From Bacteroides intestinalis (lineage in GTDB: Bacteria; Bacteroidota; Bacteroidia; Bacteroidales; Bacteroidaceae), in the NCBI RefSeq assembly GCF_003464595.1, contig NZ_QRZF01000007.1, positions 1-64,000 of the forward strand: a stretch of DNA of 64,000 nt, read 5' to 3'. This document shows, one piece after another, positions 57,223 through 64,000 of the stretch. Numbering within the stretch: position 1 is the first letter of the stretch; each line of letters opens with the position of its first letter. Below the pieces are notes generated by a model. It was not told the DNA's origin and made no database searches. It saw only the letters and a list, made by a program, of their open reading frames with translations. The position numbers and the translations under genes were made by a program.

Positions 57223-57839
57223 TATTTCTCAATTATTACGATTGAACCTTTGCAACCGGGAACAGACCCCTTAATCAAAAGAAGGTTGTGATCCGGAAGA
57301 ACCTTTAATACCTGTAAGTTTTGAACAGTCACTCTGTCGCCGCCAAGTTGACCACCCATACGCATTCCTTTGAATACTTTTGCAGGGTATGAACAAGCAC
57401 CGATAGAACCCGGCTTACGAGCACGGTTGTGCTGACCGTGAGTAGTTTGACCTACACCACCAAAACCATGTCTTTTAACTACACCTTGGAAACCCTTACC
57501 TTTAGAAGTTCCGATAACATCAACGAAAGTTGCGTCATTAAACAATTCTACGGTAACAGTATCACCCAGATTTAACTCTGTTTCAAATTCTTTGAACTCA
57601 GCCAAGTGTTTCTTGGGAGTTACTCCAGCCTTCTTAAAGTGACCCATCAACGGTTTAGTTGTATGCTTCTCCTTTTTATCCTGGAAGCCCAACTGAACAG
57701 CTGCATAGCCATCTTTTTCGACACTCTTAACTTGAGTAACAACACAAGGACCTGCTTCGATAACAGTGCATGGTACATTCTTACCCTCGGCACTGAAAAC
57801 GGATGTCATTCCGATTTTTTTTCCTAATAATCCTGGCAT
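57222..57839 (-). CDS. rplC: Ribosomal protein uL3
   Basis: A 205-residue 50S protein; its long loop ([20 protein letters not shown]) reaches the peptidyl-transferase centre. It lies 19 bp after rpsJ. Confidence 0.98.
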   Translation of the reverse strand: MPGLLGKKIGMTSVFSAEGKNVPCTVIEAGPCVVTQVKSVEKDGYAAVQLGFQDKKEKHTTKPLMGHFKKAGVTPKKHLAEFKEFETELNLGDTVTVELFNDATFVDVIGTSKGKGFQGVVKRHGFGGVGQTTHGQHNRARKPGSIGACSYPAKVFKGMRMGGQLGGDRVTVQNLQVLKVLPDHNLLLIKGSVPGCKGSIVIIEK

Positions 57840-57858
57840 TTCACTTAAAATTTAAATA

Positions 57859-58164
57859 CTAAACTTTGATTTCTACTTCCACACCACTCGGTAACTCCAA
57901 CTTCATCAGAGCGTCTACAGTCTTAGCTGTTGAGCTATAGATGTCGATCAGTCTCTTATAAGAAGAGAGTTCAAACTGCTCACGTGACTTCTTGTTTACG
58001 AAAGTCGAACGGTTCACGGTAAAGATACGCTTGTGCGTAGGGAGAGGAATCGGACCGCTAACGATGGCGCCCGTTGCCTTCACCGTTCTTACAATCTTCT
58101 CAGCTGACTTGTCAACTAAGTTGTGGTCGTAAGATTTCAATTTAATTCTAATTTTTTGACTCAT
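57859..58164 (-). CDS. rpsJ: Ribosomal protein uS10
   Basis: A 101-residue 30S head protein, also able to bind NusB in antitermination. [20 protein letters not shown] and [19 protein letters not shown] are typical. It follows fusA across 83 bp that hold a terminator-like hairpin, so it may start a separate S10 transcript. Confidence 0.98.
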   Translation of the reverse strand: MSQKIRIKLKSYDHNLVDKSAEKIVRTVKATGAIVSGPIPLPTHKRIFTVNRSTFVNKKSREQFELSSYKRLIDIYSSTAKTVDALMKLELPSGVEVEIKV

Positions 58165-58202
58165 TAGTTTGATTAATTATTAAAGTTATAATAAGATAAA
58201 AT

Positions 58203-58236
58203 TCCGTAGGCTAAGAGTCATTCGCTAGCCTACGGA
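58203..58236 (-). terminator. Terminator or attenuator between fusA and rpsJ
   Basis: TCCGTAGGCT (58203-58212) pairs with AGCCTACGGA (58227-58236) around a 14-nt loop. On the minus strand it is followed by AATTTTATCTTATT. Downstream, TAACTTTA is one base from the -7 consensus and could start the S10 operon. Confidence 0.75.
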
Positions 58237-58247
58237 TTCTAAGTATT

Positions 58248-60365
58248 TTAGAGTAAATCAGCACGTCCCTTTACTTCCTCCAATACTGCCTTGGCAATAG
58301 AGTTAGAAAGTTGAGCGTGATGAGAATATACCATTGATGAAGTAGCACGGCCAGAAGTGATAGTACGCAATGCTGTTACATATCCAAACATTTCTGCCAA
58401 TGGAACCATAGCCTTCACAATGCGAGCACCCGAACGACTAGACTCCATACCTTCTACCTGGCCACGACGCTTATTCAAGTCACCGATTACATCACCCATG
58501 TTTTCTTCCGGAGTTACAACTTCCAGTTTCATGATAGGTTCCATAAGTACAGGACCTGCTTTAGCACAAGCACTCTTATATGCCTGGATAGCACAGATTT
58601 CGAATGACAACTGGTCAGAGTCAACCGGGTGGAAAGAACCATCAAGCAATGTCACCTTCAGTGAATCCAAAGGATAACCAGCTAATACACCATTCTTCAT
58701 TGCAGTCGTGAATCCCTTTTGTACAGATGGGATAAATTCCTTAGGAATATTACCACCTTTTACTTCGTCTACAAACTGCAAACCTCCCTGTACAAAGTCT
58801 TCGTCAGCCGGGCCGATATTTACTATGATATCAGCAAATTTACCACGTCCACCAGACTGCTTCTTATAAACTTCACGCAAGTTAACTGTCTTCGTAATAG
58901 CTTCCTTGTAGTTAACTTGAGGTTTACCTTGGTTACATTCTACCTTAAACTCACGTTTCAGACGGTCAATAATAATATCCAAGTGAAGCTCACCCATACC
59001 AGAAATAACCGTCTGACCAGTCTGCTCGTCAGTTTTCACAGTAAACGTCGGATCTTCTTCAGCCAATTTAGCCAAACCGTTAGACAGTTTGTCCATATCT
59101 TTCTGAGTCTTTGGTTCTACTGCAATACCAATAACCGGTTCCGGGAAATCCATAGATTCCAATACAATCGGTGCATCTTCATCACACAAGGTATCACCTG
59201 TATGAATATCTTTGAAACCAACACCTGCACCAATATCACCAGCACCAATAACTTCAACCGGGTTCTGCTTGTTTGAGTGCATCTGGAACAAACGAGATAC
59301 ACGTTCTTTCTTACCAGAACGAGAGTTGTAAATATAAGAGCCAGCTTCTATTTTACCCGAATAAACACGGAAGAAAGTCAAACGACCTACATAAGGGTCA
59401 GTTGCAATCTTAAATGCCAAAGCAGAAGTTTTTTCGTCATCACTAGGTTTACGATCTTCTTCAGCCCCTGTGTCAGGATTTGTACCAACTACATTTTCTG
59501 TATCCAATGGAGACGGCAAGAATGCACAAACATAGTCAAGTAAAGTCTGTACGCCCTTGTTCTTAAATGAAGAGCCACACAACATCGGAACAACTGCCAT
59601 CTGCACTGTAGCATTGCGAAGAGCTCTCAACACTTCTTCTTCTGTAATAGTAGAAGGATCATCGAAATATTTCTCCATCAAAGCATCGTCAAACTCCGCC
59701 ACTTTTTCGAGCATTTTGTCTCTCCACTCGTTAGCTTCGTCTACCAGATTAGCAGGAATTTCTTCCACTGTATAGTCAGCGCCCATTGTTTCATCATGCC
59801 AATAAATAGCTTTCATCTTAATAAGATCCACCAGACCTTTAAAAGATTCCTCAGCGCCAATAGGAATAACTATCGGACACGGATTAGCTCCCAAAACAGC
59901 CTTCATCTGGCGCACAACCTCAAAGAAGTCAGCACCTGAACGGTCCATCTTATTCACATAAGCAATACGTGGCACATTATATTTATCAGCCTGGCGCCAT
60001 ACAGTCTCAGACTGCGGTTCAACTCCACCTACTGCACAGTATGCAGCAACAGCACCATCCAAGATACGCAAAGAACGCTCTACTTCAGCAGTGAAGTCAA
60101 CGTGTCCCGGAGTATCAATCAAGTTGATTTTATAAGTATCACCTGCATATTTCCAACGAGTTGTAGTAGCAGCAGAAGTGATAGTAATACCACGTTCTTG
60201 CTCCTGCGCCATCCAGTCCATTGTAGCAGCACCATCATGTACTTCTCCAATTTTGTGAGTCAAACCCGTATAGAACAGGATACGTTCAGAGGTAGTTGTT
60301 TTTCCGGCATCGATGTGAGCCATGATACCAATATTACGCGTCAAATGTAAATCTTGCTTAGCCAT
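58248..60365 (-). CDS. fusA: Elongation factor G
   Basis: A 705-residue GTPase that moves tRNA and mRNA through the ribosome. G motifs: AHIDAGKT (16-23), [16 protein letters not shown] and NKMD. The five-domain layout and length are usual. It lies 52 bp after rpsG; no tuf gene follows, unlike in E. coli. Confidence 0.98.
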   Translation of the reverse strand: MAKQDLHLTRNIGIMAHIDAGKTTTSERILFYTGLTHKIGEVHDGAATMDWMAQEQERGITITSAATTTRWKYAGDTYKINLIDTPGHVDFTAEVERSLRILDGAVAAYCAVGGVEPQSETVWRQADKYNVPRIAYVNKMDRSGADFFEVVRQMKAVLGANPCPIVIPIGAEESFKGLVDLIKMKAIYWHDETMGADYTVEEIPANLVDEANEWRDKMLEKVAEFDDALMEKYFDDPSTITEEEVLRALRNATVQMAVVPMLCGSSFKNKGVQTLLDYVCAFLPSPLDTENVVGTNPDTGAEEDRKPSDDEKTSALAFKIATDPYVGRLTFFRVYSGKIEAGSYIYNSRSGKKERVSRLFQMHSNKQNPVEVIGAGDIGAGVGFKDIHTGDTLCDEDAPIVLESMDFPEPVIGIAVEPKTQKDMDKLSNGLAKLAEEDPTFTVKTDEQTGQTVISGMGELHLDIIIDRLKREFKVECNQGKPQVNYKEAITKTVNLREVYKKQSGGRGKFADIIVNIGPADEDFVQGGLQFVDEVKGGNIPKEFIPSVQKGFTTAMKNGVLAGYPLDSLKVTLLDGSFHPVDSDQLSFEICAIQAYKSACAKAGPVLMEPIMKLEVVTPEENMGDVIGDLNKRRGQVEGMESSRSGARIVKAMVPLAEMFGYVTALRTITSGRATSSMVYSHHAQLSNSIAKAVLEEVKGRADLL

Positions 60366-60417
60366 TTTTTAATTCCTTTTACTTTAAGTTTTTAATCTAT
60401 CGGTTATTCTTATAGTA

Positions 60418-60894
60418 TTAGAATCTAAAATGAGCAAATGCACGGTTAGCTTCAGCCATTCTATGCATATCTTCTTTACGTTTGTAAGCACCACCTTGTT
60501 CATTATATGCATCCATGATCTCAGCAGCCAATTTATCAGCCATTGATTTACCACCACGCTTGCGAGCAAAAATAATCAGGTTCTTCATTGATACTGACTC
60601 CTTACGATCCGGACGGATTTCTGTCGGAACCTGGAATGTAGCACCACCCACACGACGAGATTTAACCTCAACTTGCGGAGTTACATTATCCAAAGCCTTT
60701 TTCCAAATTTCAAGAGCAGACTTTTCTTCGTTAGGAAGTTTTGCTTTTACTGTTTCCAAAGCGGCGTAGAAGATTTCATAAGAGGTATTCTTCTTTCCGT
60801 CATACATCAGATGGTTTACGAATTTTGAAACCTTTTGATCATTAAACACGGGATCCGGCAGGATAACGCGTTTTTTGGGTTTTGCTTTTCTCAT
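60418..60894 (-). CDS. rpsG: Ribosomal protein uS7
   Basis: A 158-residue 30S head protein that starts head assembly. [19 protein letters not shown] and [20 protein letters not shown] are typical. The 156 bp between it and rpsL hold nothing I recognise. Confidence 0.98.
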   Translation of the reverse strand: MRKAKPKKRVILPDPVFNDQKVSKFVNHLMYDGKKNTSYEIFYAALETVKAKLPNEEKSALEIWKKALDNVTPQVEVKSRRVGGATFQVPTEIRPDRKESVSMKNLIIFARKRGGKSMADKLAAEIMDAYNEQGGAYKRKEDMHRMAEANRAFAHFRF

Positions 60895-61050
60895 TTGTTT
60901 GAAAGAATAATGTTTTTCGTTCTTGGTTGTTTACTTCTTGACTTCTTCAACTCTCCCTCCGGAGAATTTACTCAACCTTTAGCATTTCCAATAAACTAAA
61001 ACGTAAGTTATTACTTTTAATTTAACTGTTTACAGTGTAGGGCTATTCTA

Positions 61051-61455
61051 TTATTTTTTCTTAGCCGGTGCAGCTTGCTGTCCCGGTTTCGGACGCTTAG
61101 TTCCGTATTTAGAACGTCTCTGAGTACGACCTGCAACACCTGCAGTATCCAATGTACCACGAACAATGTGATAACGTACACCCGGAAGGTCCTTAACACG
61201 ACCACCACGAACTAATACAATAGAGTGCTCCTGCAAGTTGTGTCCTTCTCCCGGAATGTAAGAGTTCACCTCTTTACCATTGGTCAAACGTACACGTGCA
61301 ACTTTACGCATTGCAGAATTCGGTTTTTTCGGAGTGGTTGTATACACTCTCACGCAAACGCCACGTCTTTGAGGACATGAATCGAGAGCCGGTGATTTAC
61401 TTTTCTCCACCAACACCTCGCGTCCTTTTCTTACTAATTGCTGAATTGTAGGCAT
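61051..61455 (-). CDS. rpsL: Ribosomal protein uS12
   Basis: A 134-residue 30S decoding-centre protein. [20 protein letters not shown] and the [19 protein letters not shown] loop are typical. The lysines of the streptomycin-relevant sites (PKKPNS and RVKDLPG) are unchanged, the usual sensitive form. It is the first gene of the str operon. Confidence 0.98.
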   Translation of the reverse strand: MPTIQQLVRKGREVLVEKSKSPALDSCPQRRGVCVRVYTTTPKKPNSAMRKVARVRLTNGKEVNSYIPGEGHNLQEHSIVLVRGGRVKDLPGVRYHIVRGTLDTAGVAGRTQRRSKYGTKRPKPGQQAAPAKKK

Positions 61456-61518
61456 TTTAATTGTTTTTAATTATATATTATTGTTATATTAATTTCGTAG
61501 CTATACACTTTTGGGCTG

Positions 61519-61548
61519 CAAAAATACGAATAATATTTGAATAATCAA
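61519..61548 (-). promoter_or_regulatory. Promoter of the str operon
   Basis: On the minus strand TTG (61546-61548), 19 nt, then TATTTTTG (61519-61526). It gives a leader of about 57 nt to the rpsL ATG and could drive the whole rpsL-rpsG-fusA unit. Confidence 0.75.
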
Positions 61549-61572
61549 TGCACTACAAGTTTTTTTTTAATT

Positions 61573-61881
61573 TTAAGCTTCCCCTTTGACATTCGTCATA
61601 GGCGGAATTGATTGTTCATCCAACAACCTGATAGCACCAAATGTACGTTCATATTTACCGATATTTTCTTCCAAAGCACGCAATAGTCTCTTAGCGTGCT
61701 CCGGTGCCAGCACAATACGTGATTTTACCCCAGCTTTGGGCATTCCCGGCATCACGCGTACAAAATCAACAATAAACTCAGAGCTGGAGTGTGTAATCAC
61801 AGCTAAATTTGCATACGTCCCCTGTGCAATATCTTCTTTTAGTTCAATTTGTAATTGATTATTCATTTCCTGATTTTCCAT
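61573..61881 (-). CDS. DUF3467 protein
   Basis: A 102-residue protein of the DUF3467 family, which is widespread in Bacteroidetes and of unknown function. Typical segments: YANLAVITHSSSEFIVDFVR and KSRIVLAPEHAKRLLRALEENI. It lies between rpoC and rpsL, a position typical of Bacteroidetes, with its own -7 box at 61911-61918. A role linked to translation or polymerase is only inferred from its place. Confidence 0.9.
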   Translation of the reverse strand: MENQEMNNQLQIELKEDIAQGTYANLAVITHSSSEFIVDFVRVMPGMPKAGVKSRIVLAPEHAKRLLRALEENIGKYERTFGAIRLLDEQSIPPMTNVKGEA

Positions 61882-61910
61882 TTTCGCTTTACGTTTAGAA
61901 TTTAAATATT

Positions 61911-61918
61911 CAAAGGTA
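61911..61918 (-). promoter_or_regulatory. -7 box of DUF3467 gene
   Basis: TACCTTTG on the minus strand, about 30 nt before the ATG at 61881; TTTG words lie 17 and 22 nt upstream. It separates this gene from the terminated rpoC transcript. Confidence 0.6.
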
Positions 61919-61942
61919 AGAATAATATTTTATTCCAAAACA

Positions 61943-61978
61943 AAAGAGGAGACATCCTTTTAAAGATATCTCCTCTTT
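61943..61978 (-). terminator. Terminator of the rpoC transcript
   Basis: AAAGAGGAGACATC (61943-61956) pairs with GATATCTCCTCTTT (61965-61978) with one mismatch, followed on the minus strand by TTGTTTTGG. It lies 37 bp after the rpoC stop codon. Confidence 0.85.
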
Positions 61979-62014
61979 CCTATTTAATAATCAATTGACT
62001 GTATTTATTACATC

Positions 62015-64000
62015 TTATTCTTCAACATCCATTGAGTTATAATCAAGAACCGTTTTCTTGTTTGCAAGGATACGGTCATATTCCTCTTTGGAGCCAACAA
62101 TTATCTTTTCAAATTCACGCTGACCCGTACCGGCAGGAATCAAGTGACCGCAAATAACGTTCTCTTTCATACCTTCCAACTTATCAATCTTACCGTTGAT
62201 AGCAGCTTCGTTCAAGACCTTGGTAGTTTCCTGGAATGAAGCAGCTGACATGAAGCTTGAAGTTTGCAGAGCTGCGCGAGTTATACCCTGAAGAATCTGA
62301 GTAGAAGTTGCAGGAACAGCATCACGCACTTCAACAGGTTTCAAGTCACGACGTTTCAGCATACTGTTTTCATCGCGCAATTTGCGAGCAGTAACAATCT
62401 GCCCCGGCTGCAAATTCTGAGAATCACCAGCATCAACAACAACCTTCTTACCCCAGATACGATCGTTTTCTTCCATGAACTCCAACTTATCCACTACCTG
62501 TTGTTCCAGGAAGCGAGTATCGCCCGGTTCATCGATTTCAACTTTACGCATCATCTGGCGAACTATAATTTCAAAGTGCTTATCATTAATCTTCACACCC
62601 TGCAGACGATATACATCCTGTACCTCATTTACGATATATTCCTGTACAGCCGTAGGGCCTTTAATAGCCAGAATATCAGCAGGAGTTGTAGCACCGTCAG
62701 ACAATGGAGTTCCAGCGCGTACATAGTCGTTCTCCTGTACCAGAATCTGTTTTGACAACGGCACCAGATACTTCTTAACTTCACCAGTCTTAGAAGTTAC
62801 CACGATTTCACGATTACCACGTTTAACCTTACCCATTGTAACCTCACCATCGATTTCAGAAACAACAGCAGGATTAGACGGATTACGAGCCTCAAACAAC
62901 TCTGTTACACGTGGAAGACCACCCGTGATATCACCAGCCTTACCAACTGCACGAGGTATTTTCACGATAACTTCACCGGCTTTTACCTTTTGCTTGTTTT
63001 CGACAACAACGTGACCACCCACAGGGAGGTTATATGTACGAATCAAGTCACCATCTTCTGTCATAATGTGAGCTGTCGGAACTTTCGTCTTATCCTTAGA
63101 CTCAATGATGATAATTTCGCGCAGACCGGTAGATTCATCAGATTCCACCTTATAGGTGACATTCTCGATAACACCTTCAAACTCAATCCTACCTGTAGCT
63201 TCCGTTATAATAACAGCGTTGAACGGATCCCAACGGGCAATCATCTTACCTTTTTCTACGACCTCACCATCAGCTGCATAAAGAGTAGAACCATAAGGTA
63301 CATTATGAGTAGAAAGAACAATACCAGTATTCACATCCACAAAGCGTACTTCAGCCAAACGACCTACTACCACCTTCGCCGGTTCACCAGCTTCATCTAC
63401 AACATCTACAGTACGAAGTTCTTCAAATTCCAGACGTGCCGGATTCTTGGCCGTGATACTTGCATTGGCTGCAATATTGGCAGCCGTACCACCGGCGTGG
63501 AAAGTACGCAACGTCAACTGTGTACCCGGCTCACCGATAGACTGTGCAGCAATTACACCAACAGCCTCACCTCTCTGAACCATCTGGCTCGTTGCAAGAT
63601 TACGTCCATAACATTTTGCACAAACACCCTTCTTCGATTCGCAAGTCAATACAGAACGTATTTCAACACTTTCAATCGGAGAATCCTGAATCTTCTTAGC
63701 AACTTCTTCGGTTATTTCTTCACCACCTGCAACCAGCAATTCACCTGTTGTAGGATGAACAATATCATGTACAGATACACGACCAAGGATACGCTCATAC
63801 AATGTAGCAATGATTTCATCATTATTCTTCAAGTCTGTACAAACCAATCCACGGAGCGTACCGCAGTCTTCTTCATTAATAATCACATCATGAGATACGT
63901 CAACCAAACGACGAGTCAAATATCCGGCATCAGCCGTTTTCAACGCCGTATCCGCCAAACCTTTACGAGCACCGTGGGTAGAGATGAAGTACTCCAACAC
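62015..64000 (-). CDS. rpoC: RNA polymerase subunit beta-prime (partial, C-terminal)
   Basis: The C-terminal 661 residues are present; the start lies beyond the right edge. It begins in the bridge-helix/trigger-loop region ([31 protein letters not shown]), includes the zinc ribbon-like [13 protein letters not shown], and ends with DYNSMDVEE. The catalytic NADFDGD motif lies outside the window. It is followed by its own terminator. Confidence 0.97.
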   Translation of the reverse strand: MLEYFISTHGARKGLADTALKTADAGYLTRRLVDVSHDVIINEEDCGTLRGLVCTDLKNNDEIIATLYERILGRVSVHDIVHPTTGELLVAGGEEITEEVAKKIQDSPIESVEIRSVLTCESKKGVCAKCYGRNLATSQMVQRGEAVGVIAAQSIGEPGTQLTLRTFHAGGTAANIAANASITAKNPARLEFEELRTVDVVDEAGEPAKVVVGRLAEVRFVDVNTGIVLSTHNVPYGSTLYAADGEVVEKGKMIARWDPFNAVIITEATGRIEFEGVIENVTYKVESDESTGLREIIIIESKDKTKVPTAHIMTEDGDLIRTYNLPVGGHVVVENKQKVKAGEVIVKIPRAVGKAGDITGGLPRVTELFEARNPSNPAVVSEIDGEVTMGKVKRGNREIVVTSKTGEVKKYLVPLSKQILVQENDYVRAGTPLSDGATTPADILAIKGPTAVQEYIVNEVQDVYRLQGVKINDKHFEIIVRQMMRKVEIDEPGDTRFLEQQVVDKLEFMEENDRIWGKKVVVDAGDSQNLQPGQIVTARKLRDENSMLKRRDLKPVEVRDAVPATSTQILQGITRAALQTSSFMSAASFQETTKVLNEAAINGKIDKLEGMKENVICGHLIPAGTGQREFEKIIVGSKEEYDRILANKKTVLDYNSMDVEE

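Noticed and set aside
60895..61050. Ribosomal leader or riboswitch between rpsL and rpsG
   Set aside because: I could find no stable long-range pairing or conserved motif in this 156-bp gap.

Overview
The window looks like chromosomal DNA of a Bacteroides-type bacterium (order Bacteroidales). The evidence is a SusC/SusD pair, VirE and HU-like genes of the Bacteroides kind, promoters of the form TTTG - about 20 nt - TAnnTTTG in front of many genes, little sign of Shine-Dalgarno sequences, and a str/S10/spc/alpha ribosomal cluster without tuf or adk. The species cannot be fixed from this sequence alone.

Layout. Bases 1-1000 hold three tandem minus-strand promoters and a leader that probably serves an rRNA operon beyond the left edge. 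Bases 1000-4300 hold a small HTH-like gene, a probable structured RNA (6S-like), and a divergent VirE/HU-like pair separated by a palindromic repeat array. Bases 4340-9411 hold a SusC/SusD nutrient-uptake pair behind what looks like an invertible promoter in the OFF orientation. Bases 9560-18833 hold a MATE transporter, a thioredoxin-like lipoprotein and a three-gene RND efflux operon with a divergent AraC-type regulator. Bases 19415-26051 hold a GH20 hexosaminidase, an O-acylation operon (MBOAT plus two SGNH proteins) and a P-II-like protein. Bases 26158-32510 hold a second RND efflux operon headed by a TetR-type regulator with a clear palindromic operator. Bases 32677-39008 hold a complete histidine-degradation operon (hutU-ftcD-hutI-fchA-hutH). 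Bases 39122-43155 hold small hypothetical genes and a membrane-bound MutS-like ATPase. Bases 43325-64000 hold the long ribosomal cluster from rpoC (partial) and rpsL to rpoA and rplQ, all on the minus strand; rpmJ (38 codons) and rpmD (58 codons) are included.

The most unusual non-coding signals are three separate intergenic arrays with exactly 22-bp periodicity and palindromic units but different sequences (3393-3480, 18944-19075, 39990-40121); a 17-bp inverted repeat flanking a backwards promoter in front of susC (4339-4534); a promoter-driven, long-hairpin RNA whose wobble pairs fit only the minus strand (about 1540-1737); several long perfect hairpins built from short repeated words, one of which buries a start codon; and a palindromic TetR-type operator across a promoter. 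Promoter calls are pattern matches to the Bacteroides -33/-7 consensus, and several start codons were moved downstream because the upstream start lies inside the promoter.
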